64,000 nucleotides of DNA from Erysipelotrichaceae bacterium OPF54 (GCA_022834735.1 BQKD01000001.1:1775659-1839658), one strand, 5' to 3'; shown: positions 7,602 to 16,984, numbered from the stretch's first letter. The notes: generated by a model from the sequence alone, not told the origin. Program-made: numbers and translations.

Positions 7602-8855
7602 TTAAAGCTCGTCGTCCGACAGATCCATGGAATCGATCTTATCGAGATAGGTTTTTGCGTTTTGCACAAAGTACATTTTATTGCCGTGATCAACGACTTT
7701 CTGGAAATACATCTGGGCGACTTTGTATTCCTCTTCCACAAAACTGATCAGCGCAATGTAGTAGCATGCATCCACCTGCTGGAACGGGAACGGCTTGGAT
7801 TTGACTTCCTGCAGATAATACTGTTTGCATGTGTTGAAGTCGCCATTCATGAGATTGATCTTGTTCTTGATCCCCGACAGCTCGTTGGAACGGATCATGA
7901 CCCCTGTCGGCCCGAAATTCATCCGGACCTTCGAAGCTTCTTCATAAGCGCGATCCAGAGCATCTTCGTCCTTGAGCATATAATCGATATATCCCATCAG
8001 GCTCCAGTAGGTCAGTGTGCTGGCCGGATCCTTTTTCGGGAATGTGATCAGGATATCCTGCGCCAGATCCGGATCATTCATATAAATCAGGCACTGCGCC
8101 AGCAAGGCCCGCTGAGTCAGACGGACCTTTCCGCTTCTTCGTGTCGAATAATAAATAATGGCAGAAGCGCAGGCTTCCGGATCGCATTGTTCGTAAAGAA
8201 GCCGGGTGATCGGAATGAACTGCTGCGAACGGAAACGAAGCAGCGCATTGAACGCGATCATGAAGAACAGCAGCAGGAGCACGAGCAGGATGATGTTTTC
8301 GATAAACAGCAGCACGCAGAAGATCGCGACAACGCCAAGCGAATAAACAAGCGAGGCGGTCGTCACGTTTTTCCGGCACTCTTTTGCCAGCCCCTCGTAT
8401 TCAGGCAGCAGCTTATGATGGATCTGATAGACGCGGACAAACTCCTTGTCATCGCTGATCTTGCTCATTTTTACCTGTCTGGAAGTATTCGAGCGCAGCG
8501 ACAGCCAACCGTACAGATCCACGATCATCATTGGAACGACCAGCATCGTGCTGATCATGAAAACATAGCTTGGCGCTATGAACAGAAGCATGAAGATCAT
8601 GATCGGGACCCACTGATTGAGCGGCATGAGCAGCTGCGAAATAAGCACGACATTGACGATGCCGGCAATACCGAGCCCGCCCGAAACACACGTCAGCACA
8701 AAATTATTTTTGATAAAACCGAGCATTTCTTCAGGCAGTATTTCCAAAAGCATGACGGACGACGTGGTCGAAAACATGATGACGGTCAGAAGGACGCCAA
8801 CGACGAACGACCCAAGCAGGATAAAAAACTGCGATTTACACTTATATTTCCACAT
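7602..8855 (-). CDS. Membrane protein with C-terminal TPR-like region
   Basis: A 417-residue protein with an N-terminal half of about six membrane segments (FFILLGSFVVGVLLTVIMF from residue 10; further spans near residues 45, 80, 100, 180 and 200) and a soluble C-terminal half of helical repeats resembling TPRs (ALDRAYEEASKVRMN, KVAQMYFQKVVDHGN). It ends in an acidic tail. I do not recognise a named family. The split between membrane and repeat domains suggests a scaffold or sensor role, which is inference. It is followed by a strong terminator and lies 9 bases downstream of the serine acetyltransferase gene on the same strand, so the two are probably co-transcribed. Confidence 0.7.
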   Translation of the reverse strand: MWKYKCKSQFFILLGSFVVGVLLTVIMFSTTSSVMLLEILPEEMLGFIKNNFVLTCVSGGLGIAGIVNVVLISQLLMPLNQWVPIMIFMLLFIAPSYVFMISTMLVVPMMIVDLYGWLSLRSNTSRQVKMSKISDDKEFVRVYQIHHKLLPEYEGLAKECRKNVTTASLVYSLGVVAIFCVLLFIENIILLVLLLLFFMIAFNALLRFRSQQFIPITRLLYEQCDPEACASAIIYYSTRRSGKVRLTQRALLAQCLIYMNDPDLAQDILITFPKKDPASTLTYWSLMGYIDYMLKDEDALDRAYEEASKVRMNFGPTGVMIRSNELSGIKNKINLMNGDFNTCKQYYLQEVKSKPFPFQQVDACYYIALISFVEEEYKVAQMYFQKVVDHGNKMYFVQNAKTYLDKIDSMDLSDDEL

Positions 8856-8864
8856 ACTGTATTC

Positions 8865-9401
8865 TTATCTTCCCTCTTTATTAATATTTCTTGCCGGCAG
8901 TCCGACGGCTGTGGCATGAGCCGGTACATCTTCCAGAACGACGGCATTGGCACCTACTTTGCTGTGAGCGCCGAGCGTGATGTTGCCCAGTATTTTCGCG
9001 CCCGAACCGACATAGACGCCATCTTCCAGGGTCGGATGACGTTTGACATCGGTCGATCCTCGTCCTCCCAGAGTGACGCCGTGATAGAGCTGGCAGTCAT
9101 CTCCGATAATGGTCGTTTCGCCAATGACGACACCCATGCCGTGGTCGATCACGAGCCCTTTGCCGATCTGCGCTCCCGGATGAATTTCGATCCCCGTTTT
9201 ATGACGGGCCCGGTTCGAGATCCATCTGGCCAGCAGATGATGGCCCCGCGTCCAGAAATGATGGGCAATGCGGTAATGATACAGTGCCTTGATGTGCGGA
9301 TATATGAACAGCACTTCGAATTTTGTTTTGGCAGCCGGATCGAGCTCCATGGTACGTTTGATATTATATGAAGCTAATTGAAATATTGAATTCTTAGACA
9401 T
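8865..9401 (-). CDS. cysE: Serine O-acetyltransferase
   Basis: Cytoplasmic enzyme of 178 residues that acetylates L-serine with acetyl-CoA for cysteine synthesis. It has the left-handed beta-helix hexapeptide repeats (IEIHPGAQIGKGLVIDHG, VVIGETTIIGDD) and the signature HGVTLGGRG, with the catalytic His in VIDHGMGVVIGE. The N-terminal helical domain (YPHIKALYHYRIAHHFW) is short, as in Gram-positive CysE proteins. I start at ATG 9401. A longer frame to 9437 begins with TTG but overlaps the promoter. TATAAT ends six bases before this ATG and no Shine-Dalgarno is present, suggesting a leaderless mRNA. No cysteine synthase gene is adjacent. Confidence 0.9.
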   Translation of the reverse strand: MSKNSIFQLASYNIKRTMELDPAAKTKFEVLFIYPHIKALYHYRIAHHFWTRGHHLLARWISNRARHKTGIEIHPGAQIGKGLVIDHGMGVVIGETTIIGDDCQLYHGVTLGGRGSTDVKRHPTLEDGVYVGSGAKILGNITLGAHSKVGANAVVLEDVPAHATAVGLPARNINKEGR

Positions 9402-9437
9402 GAAACAATTATATATTCTTAGCAAGTTTTTAGTCAA
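9402..9437 (-). promoter_or_regulatory. cysE promoter, leaderless arrangement
   Basis: On the minus strand, TTGACT (9432-9437), an 18-base spacer and TATAAT (9408-9413) are followed by only six bases and then ATG 9401. This is the same TATAAT-N6-ATG geometry as at 7001-7013. Confidence 0.6.
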
Positions 9438-9481
9438 TCATGAATTGCCGGAGCGGATCGTGGCAAAGCCGGAGCGGCTCT

Positions 9482-10270
9482 TTATTTTACTGGCTTGTCC
9501 GGCTTTTGAAACACGCTCAGCTTCGCCGATATCGAATAATACAGATCATACCGGCAGGCTTCGTAATCTTTCCATTCCACAGCAGCGAGCACGCATACAC
9601 TGGCGTATCCTTCCCCGATCTTCGCCACCCGCACTTCCATAGGCGGATCTTTGAAGATCCGCGGATCAGCCGCTACGATCGAAGCAACTTCTTCGCACAC
9701 CTTTTCGATATCGTTGGGCAGCTCGATCGGAACGAGCAGCTTGAGACGCTGTACAGGCGAGCGCGTATAATTGGTCAGAAGACTGGTCACCAGCTCGTTA
9801 TTAGGCACAATGACCGTTTTATTGTTGTTGGTCTGCAGCGTCGTATACATGAGCTGGATCGAAGTCACCTTTCCTTTATGATCGCTGATCTCGATATAAT
9901 CGCCGATAATGAATGGCTTGGTCAGCAGGATCTGGATCCCTCCGGCCACATTGGCCATGTTGCTTTTAAGTGCCAGCGAGATGCCTAGACCGAGCGCGGA
10001 AATCAGCGCGACGATACTTGTCATGCGCACGCCAAGCTGCTCGAACGCAATGATAAACGCAATCACGATGATCAGGATGCTCGAGAAGGATCCGATAAAT
10101 GTCATCGTACCCTGATCGGGCGCTTTCTTGGCTGCGCGCATGAACATCCGTTTCACGAGCGGGCCGATCACAAAGCCGGCAGCGATCTCGATTACAGGGA
10201 TCCATGCTTTTTCCAGAAAAGGAACAAGGTGTTCCCACAGGACATGAAGATCGATTGTCATCAGAACCAT
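9482..10270 (-). CDS. Small-conductance mechanosensitive channel (MscS family)
   Basis: A 262-residue membrane channel that releases solutes during hypo-osmotic shock. Three transmembrane helices occupy roughly residues 15-110. The third, pore-lining helix has the Gly/Ala pattern ALISALGLGISLALKSNMANVAGGI, followed by the MscS beta domain signature FIIGDYIEISDHKGKVTSI and QTNNNKTVIVPNNELV. The C-terminal alpha/beta domain (LLVPIELPNDIEKV) is intact. GGGAGTG precedes the ATG. It is monocistronic and divergent from the tRNA-Ser gene. Confidence 0.92.
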   Translation of the reverse strand: MVLMTIDLHVLWEHLVPFLEKAWIPVIEIAAGFVIGPLVKRMFMRAAKKAPDQGTMTFIGSFSSILIIVIAFIIAFEQLGVRMTSIVALISALGLGISLALKSNMANVAGGIQILLTKPFIIGDYIEISDHKGKVTSIQLMYTTLQTNNNKTVIVPNNELVTSLLTNYTRSPVQRLKLLVPIELPNDIEKVCEEVASIVAADPRIFKDPPMEVRVAKIGEGYASVCVLAAVEWKDYEACRYDLYYSISAKLSVFQKPDKPVK

Positions 10271-10359
10271 TGTTTCACTCCCTTTTGTTTATTGTATACA
10301 GGAACAAAGAAAGAAAGTATTGTGCTGACTAAAAAAGTGCACAAATTTCCAAATTCCTT

Positions 10360-10388
10360 TTGACAAATAGAGAAGAATCATATATTAT
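10360..10388 (+). promoter_or_regulatory. Promoter of tRNA-Ser
   Basis: Consensus -35 TTGACA (10360-10365), 17-base spacer and -10 TATTAT (10383-10388), ending 10 bases before the mature tRNA 5' end. Confidence 0.8.
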
Positions 10389-10398
10389 ACACAAGTAC

Positions 10399-10486
10399 GG
10401 AGAGTTGTCCGAGCGGCTTAAGGTGCAGTCTTGGAAAGGCTGTGTAGCGAAAGTTACCAAGAGTTCGAATCTCTTACTCTCCGCCA
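10399..10486 (+). tRNA. tRNA-Ser (anticodon GGA)
   Basis: Class II tRNA of 88 bases. The acceptor stem GGAGAGT pairs with ACTCTCC, followed by discriminator G and an encoded CCA (10484-10486). The anticodon stem CAGTC/GGCTG encloses loop TTGGAAA, giving anticodon GGA, which reads UCC and UCU. A long variable arm, as required for serine, is present (TGTAGCGAAAGTTACCA), and the T-loop is TTCGAAT. It stands alone with its own promoter and terminator. Confidence 0.96.
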
Positions 10487-10502
10487 TTTTTGAATTCGCA
10501 GA

Positions 10503-10521
10503 CGTCAGAGCATCTCTGGCG
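10503..10521 (+). terminator. Terminator of tRNA-Ser
   Basis: Stem CGTCAGAG / CTCTGGCG (one T-G pair) with a 3-base loop, followed by C and seven T. Confidence 0.85.
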
Positions 10522-10552
10522 CTTTTTTTATTATTTTTCGTTCATATGAAAA

Positions 10553-10574
10553 CAGCCACCGCAATGGATGGCTG
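10553..10574 (-). terminator. Terminator of the redox operon
   Basis: On the minus strand, CAGCCA pairs with TGGCTG across a 10-base loop, followed by TTTTC, seven bases after the flavodiiron stop codon. Confidence 0.65.
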
Positions 10575-10580
10575 CTTCTA

Positions 10581-11804
10581 TTACAGGACCTGATCGCGCA
10601 TCGACTCTTTGATCGTCAAAGCCAGACTGTCAAGCTCTTCCTCCTGTCCTTCCTTTAAATGGGAAGCGATGGTGAGCCGGTCGTTGAGCACTGTGATCGT
10701 CTTCATCTTGTTGTCCAGGAAATCGGAAATGAGATCGCCGGAACGGATGGCCCACGATCCGTTTTCAATGACCGCGAACGTTCTGTTCTGTACATTGAGA
10801 GCCTTCATATCTTCCAGGAAGCTCAGCATGACCGGAAAGATCCCCAGATTGTACGTGCAGGACGCCAGTACGACATGGCTTTTCTGGAATACTTCCGAAA
10901 TGAGATAGGAAACATGGGTATTGGACACATCATGGACACTGACATTCGGAACACCGAGCTCGCACAGTTTGGCAGCCAGTGCCTGGGCAGCCTGTTCTGT
11001 ATTTCCATACATGGAAGCGTAACAGATCATGACCCCTTTTTCCTCCGGCTCATAGCTGGCCCAGTGGTTGTACTTATCGAGCAGATAACCGAAATCATTC
11101 CGCCATACCAGACCGTGCAGCGGGCAAATGAACTTCACCTGATCGAGGACCGGTTCCGCTTTTTTCAGGATGCTGCGGATATGCGGACCGTACTTCCCTA
11201 CGATATTTGTGAGATATCGCCGGTTCTCGTCGATCCAGTCGCGGTCGTAATTCACTTCGTCATTGAACAGTTTGCCATCCAGCGCTTTGAACGAGCCGAA
11301 CGCATCGGCGCTGAACAGGGCCCCGTTACTGAGATCGAGCGTAACCATAGCTTCAGGCCAGTGCACCATCGGCATGAAAAGGAATGTCAGCTTGTGGTCA
11401 CCCGCTTCGATCACGTCGCCTTCATTGACCGTGATCTTTCTGCTTTCGTCGATATGGAAGCCGAACTGTTCAGCCAGCTGGAATCCTTTCAGGTTGCCGA
11501 TGACCTTTGCGTCGGGATAACGATCGAGCACTTCCTGAAGACTGGCGGCATGATCAGGCTCCCAGTGATTCACGATAATATAATCGAGATCGCGCCCGTC
11601 CAGCACATATTCGAGATTTTCGAGCATCTGCCGGCAGGCATCCCAGTCGACCGTATCGAACAAAATCGTTTTTTCTCCTAAAGAAACATAGGAATTATAG
11701 CTGACCCCTTCCGGGATCGGATGAATATTTTCAAACAAAGTGAGCCTGTGATCGTTGGCTCCGATCCAGTACAGCCCGTCTGTCACTTCGCGTACAACAT
11801 GCAT
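10581..11804 (-). CDS. Flavodiiron protein (A-type flavoprotein, FprA-like)
   Basis: A 407-residue cytoplasmic enzyme that reduces O2 to water and/or NO to N2O in anaerobes. The N-terminal metallo-beta-lactamase-like domain carries diiron ligands in NHWEPDHAAS (about residue 79), MPMVHWPEAM (about 145), FSADAFGSF (about 165) and CPLHGLVWR (about 226). The C-terminal flavodoxin domain starts near residue 255 with the FMN-binding loop CYASMYGNTEQAA. Flavodiiron proteins usually take electrons from rubredoxin, and the gene directly upstream ends in a rubredoxin domain. GGAGGG precedes the ATG. It is the last gene of a three-gene operon behind an Rrf2 regulator. Substrate preference (O2 or NO) cannot be read from sequence by eye. 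Confidence 0.93.
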   Translation of the reverse strand: MHVVREVTDGLYWIGANDHRLTLFENIHPIPEGVSYNSYVSLGEKTILFDTVDWDACRQMLENLEYVLDGRDLDYIIVNHWEPDHAASLQEVLDRYPDAKVIGNLKGFQLAEQFGFHIDESRKITVNEGDVIEAGDHKLTFLFMPMVHWPEAMVTLDLSNGALFSADAFGSFKALDGKLFNDEVNYDRDWIDENRRYLTNIVGKYGPHIRSILKKAEPVLDQVKFICPLHGLVWRNDFGYLLDKYNHWASYEPEEKGVMICYASMYGNTEQAAQALAAKLCELGVPNVSVHDVSNTHVSYLISEVFQKSHVVLASCTYNLGIFPVMLSFLEDMKALNVQNRTFAVIENGSWAIRSGDLISDFLDNKMKTITVLNDRLTIASHLKEGQEEELDSLALTIKESMRDQVL

Positions 11805-11818
11805 TTTCGTTTCCCTCC

Positions 11819-13729
11819 TTATGCCTTTTCAAAATTCGCTTTTGGTTCCGAACATTCCGGACATACCCAGTCTTCCGGAAGCTTTTCGAACTGCGTTCCC
11901 GGCGCAATTCCGTTTGCCGGATCGCCAGCCATCGGATCGTATTCATAGCCGCAGCCATCGCACACCATGATATCGTAAGCCGGTTTTTCCTTCTTTATAA
12001 TTGGACGGCGGACTTTTTTCATCTCTCCGGCCGGCTTCTTTTCCCCGGTATCGAGTGCTGCAGCAAGCAGCGGCAGGATCTCGTTGACATCGCCGACAAT
12101 ACCGTAATCACAGTTTTTAAAGATCGGCGCGTTCGCGTTCTTGTTGATCGCTACGATCGTTCCTGCGTTGATGATCCCTTTCAGATGCTGCACCGCGCCC
12201 GAAATTCCGCACGCAATGTACAGATTGCCGTTAAACTTCTGTCCGGACATACCGACATAACGGTCCATCGGCACATACTGCAGCGTTTCTGCTACCGGAC
12301 GGCTTGATCCGATCGCCGCACCTGCCGAGCGGGCCAGGTTTTCGATCAGAACCATATTTTCCTTCGGCCCGATTCCCTTTCCTGCCGACACGACACGCTC
12401 TGCCTTCGTGATCGGCGTATCGATATCGATGCCGACCGTAAAGTCATATCCGTCAGCCTTCAGGTTTTCGACAAGCATGTCCACTCTTTCCTGGGCCGTT
12501 CCTTTTTTCAGGATCATCTTTTTCCGATCGCCGGTGATCAGCTTTACGCTCTGTCCTGGCAGAACAGCCGCTGCCTTTTCCTTTTTAGGCGGCTTTCCTA
12601 AAATATGTCCTGAAATAACGACGCGCATGATCTCGTTGGTTCCTTCATAGATCTGCGTGATCTTGGCATCGCGGTACATCCGTTCGACATCCATCCCCTT
12701 GAGATATCCGTTTCCTCCGTAGCACTGGATCGCCTCTTCTGTCACCTTGACGGCTGTATCAGAAGCATACTGTTTGGCCATGGCCGCTTCCATGCCGTAG
12801 CTTTCATGGTTTTCCTTCAGTTCGGCTGCGCTGTAAACGAGCATCCTGGCTGCCCGGATCTGAGTAGCCATGTCAGCGATCTTGAAAGACAATCCCTGCT
12901 GGAAAGCGACCGGTTTGCCGAACTGGATGCGATCAAGCGCGTAGTTTTTCGCGCTCTCATACGCGCCCTGGGCAATACCTAGCGCCTGGGAAGCGATACC
13001 GATGCGTCCGCCATCGAGAGTGGCCATCGCGATCTTGAAACCTTCCCCTTCTTTTCCGAGCAGATTTTCCTTGGGCACCTTGACATCGTCGAAGAGCAGC
13101 TGCGCTGTCGCGGAAGAGCGGATACCGAGCTTGTCGTAATGGTCGCCGATTGTAAAGCCTTCCCAGCCCTTCTCGACAATGAACGCGCTGATCCCTCTCG
13201 TACCGATCCCTGGCGTCGTGACCGCAAATACGACATAGGTATCGGCCTCGCCGCCATTGGTAATAAAGATCTTCTCCCCGTTCAATATATAATGATCGCC
13301 TTCGAGAACAGCCGTCGTTTCTGTCCCTCCGGCATCCGAACCGGCATTTGGTTCGGTCAGTCCGAACGCGCCGATCTTTTCTCCTTTCGCCAGCGGAACA
13401 AGATATTTCTGTTTCTGCTCTTCGGTCCCGAACGCAAAGATCGGCCAGCTGCCCAGCGATACATGGGCCGATAAGATGACGCCCGTCCCGCCGTCGACAC
13501 GCGAAAGCTCCTCGACCGCGATCGAATAACTTAATACATCCTTGCCCATTCCGCCGTATTCTTTCGGATACGGAATGCCCAGCCATCCTTTTTCGGCCAT
13601 TTTCTCGACAACTTCACGAGGGAAATGATTCTCTCTGTCCCACGTGAATGCATACGGTTTTACCTCGGACTCCGCGAATTCGCGGATCTCGGCACGAAGC
13701 GCTTCGTGCTCAGGTGTCGTTTGAAACAT
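11819..13729 (-). CDS. Acyl-CoA dehydrogenase / EtfA-like / rubredoxin triple fusion
   Basis: A single 636-residue polypeptide with three redox modules. Residues 1-385 are a full acyl-CoA dehydrogenase ([14 protein letters not shown] flavin-binding motif, [11 protein letters not shown], and catalytic-Glu segment [10 protein letters not shown]). Residues about 405-575 match the FAD domain of the electron-transfer flavoprotein alpha subunit ([53 protein letters not shown]). Residues about 585-636 are rubredoxin ([10 protein letters not shown] and [10 protein letters not shown], all four iron Cys present). Inferred path: acyl-CoA to FAD to Etf-type FAD to rubredoxin iron, then to the flavodiiron protein encoded 14 bases downstream. 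No separate EtfB gene is nearby. GGAGGT precedes ATG 13729. The acyl-CoA substrate is unknown. Confidence 0.92.
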   Translation of the reverse strand: MFQTTPEHEALRAEIREFAESEVKPYAFTWDRENHFPREVVEKMAEKGWLGIPYPKEYGGMGKDVLSYSIAVEELSRVDGGTGVILSAHVSLGSWPIFAFGTEEQKQKYLVPLAKGEKIGAFGLTEPNAGSDAGGTETTAVLEGDHYILNGEKIFITNGGEADTYVVFAVTTPGIGTRGISAFIVEKGWEGFTIGDHYDKLGIRSSATAQLLFDDVKVPKENLLGKEGEGFKIAMATLDGGRIGIASQALGIAQGAYESAKNYALDRIQFGKPVAFQQGLSFKIADMATQIRAARMLVYSAAELKENHESYGMEAAMAKQYASDTAVKVTEEAIQCYGGNGYLKGMDVERMYRDAKITQIYEGTNEIMRVVISGHILGKPPKKEKAAAVLPGQSVKLITGDRKKMILKKGTAQERVDMLVENLKADGYDFTVGIDIDTPITKAERVVSAGKGIGPKENMVLIENLARSAGAAIGSSRPVAETLQYVPMDRYVGMSGQKFNGNLYIACGISGAVQHLKGIINAGTIVAINKNANAPIFKNCDYGIVGDVNEILPLLAAALDTGEKKPAGEMKKVRRPIIKKEKPAYDIMVCDGCGYEYDPMAGDPANGIAPGTQFEKLPEDWVCPECSEPKANFEKA

Positions 13730-13749
13730 GTCGCAACCTCCTTAAATAT

Positions 13750-14160
13750 TTAAAGTTCCGGTGTATAAAAGATCATATCGTACAGCGTATAGCTGGAATA
13801 AACCGCATCGATCTTCTCCTGCATTTTTCGAAGCGCGCAGCTGACCGGGCAGATCCTGCCATGCTGAGCGACCCATTCGCAGCGGTACCCTTCTTTCAGG
13901 CAGCTGCTGATCGGTTCGTTTTCCTCGATCAGGGTGATCAGTTCGAGCATGGTCACGTCTTTCAGATCGACAAGAAGCCGGCATCCCCCTTTTGGTCCAG
14001 GCACGCTGTCCAGCCAGCCCGCTTCCTTGAGCGGCGCAAGAATTTTATAGGCAAACGCTTTTGGAATGCACTGCTGCTCGCATATGGACTGCATGGAATG
14101 CTTTTTTCCATCGGCCAGATGGCGCAGCAGGCGTACTGCGTAATCGGTCTTGCGGTTCAT
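13750..14160 (-). CDS. Rrf2-family transcriptional regulator
   Basis: A 136-residue DNA-binding protein with the N-terminal winged helix typical of Rrf2 (TDYAVRLLRHLADG, SICEQQCIPKAFAYKILAPLKEAGWL, GPKGGCRL). The C-terminal half holds a cluster of cysteines (SSCLKEGYRC, then RICPVSC), the arrangement used by Rrf2 members such as NsrR and IscR to bind an Fe-S cluster that senses NO or redox state. It is the first gene of an operon with the dehydrogenase fusion and flavodiiron protein, so it probably controls those genes and itself. GGAAGGTGAG lies before the ATG. Confidence 0.9.
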   Translation of the reverse strand: MNRKTDYAVRLLRHLADGKKHSMQSICEQQCIPKAFAYKILAPLKEAGWLDSVPGPKGGCRLLVDLKDVTMLELITLIEENEPISSCLKEGYRCEWVAQHGRICPVSCALRKMQEKIDAVYSSYTLYDMIFYTPEL

Positions 14161-14181
14161 GATCTCACCTTCCTTGGTCCT

Positions 14182-14210
14182 ACCATATTATTTTGGACTA
14201 CAAATGTCAA
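14182..14210 (-). promoter_or_regulatory. Promoter of the Rrf2 redox operon
   Basis: On the minus strand, TTGACA (14205-14210), 17-base spacer and TATGGT (14182-14187). Two related sequences, TTGGTCCTACCA and TTTGGACTACAA on the plus strand, overlap the -10 and spacer and could be Rrf2 half-sites. Confidence 0.6.
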
Positions 14211-14260
14211 GAATTAGAGTAAGCGCTTTCAAAACTAGCCGTATTTCTGACTTCTTTGGT

Positions 14261-14299
14261 AAAAAACCGAAGATCATCTTCTGTCTTCGGTTTCGATCA
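14261..14299. repeat. 39-bp direct repeat, copy A (contains a terminator)
   Basis: Identical over 39 bases to 18513-18551. It contains AAACCGAAGA / TCTTCGGTTT with a 10-base loop, which serves as the terminator of the ABC ATPase gene on the minus strand (T-run TTTTTT). Read on the minus strand it still encodes the last residues of HxlR (IETEDRR, stop), although no HxlR gene is attached here. Confidence 0.9.
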
Positions 14300-14305
14300 T
14301 CCGTT

Positions 14306-14929
14306 TCATGCAAGCGGCAGGATCCGATCGCACCTCTTTGCCACGACCGGATCATGGGTGACGATGAGCACAGTTTTTCCTTCCCGGCACAGATCGTGCA
14401 GCAGCTTGAGCACATGATCCCGGTTTTTTGGATCAAGCGATCCGGTCGGTTCGTCGGCCAGCACGATCTTTCCTCTTTTCAGCATCGTCCTCGCGATCGC
14501 GATCCGCTGCTGTTCTCCTCCCGACAGCTCAAAAACCTTCTGATGACGCGTATGTTCCAGACCGACAGCGCGCAGCGCGTTTTGGATTTCCTTTTTCCGG
14601 TCGGTTCCGGATGCAGCCAGCATCAAATTCGCTTCGACCGTTTCGGTATCAATCAGAGCAAAGTTCTGAAACAGGTACGATAACTCGTTCCGGATCATTT
14701 TCTGTGCGGCTCGCGAATTGGGTCTTGGCGCCGGTCTGCCGACGATCCTCACTTTGCCCGAATCAAAAGGTTCGATCAGTCCGAGGATATTGAGCAGCGT
14801 GGTCTTGCCGCATCCGCTTTTTCCCGTGACCGCAACCATTTCGCCGGCTTTGATCTGAAAAGAAAGATCTTCGAACAGCACTTTCTTCCCAAATTGTTTC
14901 TTCAGATTTTCTGCTTCTATGATGCTCAT
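14306..14929 (-). CDS. ABC transporter ATP-binding protein (bacteriocin/peptide-type)
   Basis: A 207-residue ATPase with Walker A GKSGCGKTT (about residue 36), Q-loop YLFQNFALID, signature LSGGEQQR (about residue 135), Walker B IVLADEPTGS and switch His in LIVTHDP. The closest pattern is the small LolD/bacteriocin-export type that pairs with DUF1430-like 'bacteriocin-associated' permeases. The ATG lies two bases from the stop of the permease gene upstream, so it was part of one operon. The permease is broken by frameshifts, so this intact ATPase probably lacks a working partner. Confidence 0.9.
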   Translation of the reverse strand: MSIIEAENLKKQFGKKVLFEDLSFQIKAGEMVAVTGKSGCGKTTLLNILGLIEPFDSGKVRIVGRPAPRPNSRAAQKMIRNELSYLFQNFALIDTETVEANLMLAASGTDRKKEIQNALRAVGLEHTRHQKVFELSGGEQQRIAIARTMLKRGKIVLADEPTGSLDPKNRDHVLKLLHDLCREGKTVLIVTHDPVVAKRCDRILPLA

Positions 14930-14930
14930 C

Positions 14931-16750
14931 TCATTGTTCTCCTTTCAGCAGCAGGCTGAGCGCCTTGTTTTCCTGACGGCGGATCATGCCGTACATCATG
15001 AAGAGATCAATAAGTACGAGAAGCCCATACACCGCGAATGCGTTCATCGACGGAACATTTCTCATTACGATCGCCGTTCCCAAAAGGGCGATCAGCATCA
15101 TGTGGATCCACTCGATCCGGTATCGGGACATGAACGAATAGCCCAGGATCTTCTTCACGAATATTTCTTTGCGACGTATGAGCAGAACGATCTGCATCAG
15201 ATACGCAGAGGCCAGCAGATCGACTAGAAAGAGAAATCCGACAGCACCCATGATCATGAACGTCGATATTTTCATCGCCTCCATCGTCGAACGGAACACG
15301 GCATCGTATACACTGGCAAACCGGACCGCGTTTCGCGCGAGCCCGTTTTCTTTCAAAGCGGCTTCGATCGTTTTCTCGATCCTTGTCTGGTCCATCATGT
15401 CCGGAACAAGAACGCTCAGACCACTCCCGGAATAATATGTGCTGACCGGTTCGTCGAACCAGGATGCGTATAAATCGAGCTCGTTTTCGTTTACATACAT
15501 TGCAGCAATCGGATCGAAATCTTCCGGGACGCTTTTTTGGATGCCATGAAAATAAGAGCTATCATACAAAACGGGATAGACATAACGGGCATCGGCTGTC
15601 TGTTCGATCTGTTCGAAAAAACGGGACATCTTTTCATTGAGCACATCGTTTCCATTCAGCTTCTGCTGAAATTCATCATCCACAAAATCATATTGGCTGA
15701 TCGTGAGCTCATTTGCCGCCTGCTCATACGCATGCGCAGCCTGAACCTGATACCATATCGTATGCATAAGGCTGATCAGTACGGGCACAAGAAACGCGAA
15801 TGAAACAAATATAGCCATCTTCAGCCCGAGGCTTGCCCCGTAGACGAGCCGTCCGTGATGGTTTCCTTTCAGGATGGCATTCAAGGTATACTGGCGGATG
15901 ATCAGAAGAGAGGCGCCTGAAAGAACGATGCCGGCGCAAAGCACGATCATCTGAACCGCGAAAGACTGGAACATATAGACAGCCGTTCTGTTTTTCACAA
16001 CGATCCATTGTCCGATCATGACCAGGATCACACCGGCAAGTCCGGATCCATATTTCTGCGCCGGAAAATCCGAGCAGCTTATACACCCCGATCGTTTTGA
16101 TCTGACTCACCGGATAAAAAAGACACAGAAGAGCGAACAGCAGACCGAGCAGTACGATGCCTGCGGCAATGATCTTTACGAGTCCGGGGTCGTATTGCTT
16201 GTACGAATTCACCTGTCCGAGCTGACCGACGGTCGTATCCAGAGCTGCAGCGAGCGTTTCGAGCGCCTGATCCTGATCATTTGGCGGGCAGCATAAATAC
16301 CTGCATATTCCGGGAATTGGTCCCAATAGTCTTCCAGGAACCGGAACTGCCTTGGATCATCATCGAACAGATCGGGAATGATGCCGCTTTGGCGCCGATC
16401 GCCCGTTTCGTATGTGGCGATGAACTGCGATTCATTTTGAGGGATTCGACCTTGCTGCAGAGGGATATTCGAAAAGAGCTCCTGCTGCGAGACAGACCGT
16501 ACGGTTACTGTTCTTCCGTTTTCTTCCATGATGTCTTCCCGGACAAAAGCGCATTAGTATCAAGCATGAAGATCCTCGATGACTGCCTTCAGCTGCTGCG
16601 GCGAGCAGGACGGAACTGGATCCGGATCCGGATTTCCGGCAGGCCGAGCGTTTCGGCATACAGCTGATCCTCGTATTTCTGCCAGTATCCGAACAATAAG
16701 CCAGTCAGGGCCGTCATGAGCAGGATCAGTACGATCATTGGTTTTTTCAT
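14931..16750 (-). pseudogene. Bacteriocin-associated ABC permease, broken by about four frameshifts
   Basis: The pieces line up as one permease of roughly 600 residues. N-terminal membrane segment (MKKPMIVLILLMTALTGLLF, start ATG 16750). Frameshift near 16,630 into QQLKAVIEDLHA. Stops and a second shift near 16,530-16,560 before REDIMEENGRTVTVRSVSQQ. A third near 16,275, joining EYAGIYAA to PPNDQDQALETLAAALD. A fourth near 16,040 in the second membrane segment (KTIGVYKLLGFSGAEIW to ILVMIGQWIVV). The last part (14931-16031) is open for 366 codons and includes three further membrane spans. The architecture, with an extracytoplasmic loop between spans, fits DUF1430-type bacteriocin-associated proteins. 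The ATPase behind it is intact. Confidence 0.85.
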
Positions 16751-16984
16751 ATTTTCGGTTATCGATCTTTCGATCCATTCTCCTTTCTGTTCAAGCTCAG
16801 TATAGATCGTCGGGATCGTGTGTAAAGAGCGCACACATAAGAGGACCAAAACGTGTTCAAGACGACCATCCTATGAAATGATCTTTTGAACTTCTTGTCT
16901 TCTTCTGCCAGGTTATTTATAATTTTTATATCATTTAATAATTAACGCAATAAAATCATGCAAAAGATAATAAGGAGAATTATT

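Noticed and set aside
7491-9371. A 626-codon open frame on the plus strand opposite the TPR membrane protein and cysE
   Set aside because: It lies antisense to two well-supported genes, has low-complexity His/Asp/Arg-rich composition typical of an antisense shadow and no recognisable domain.
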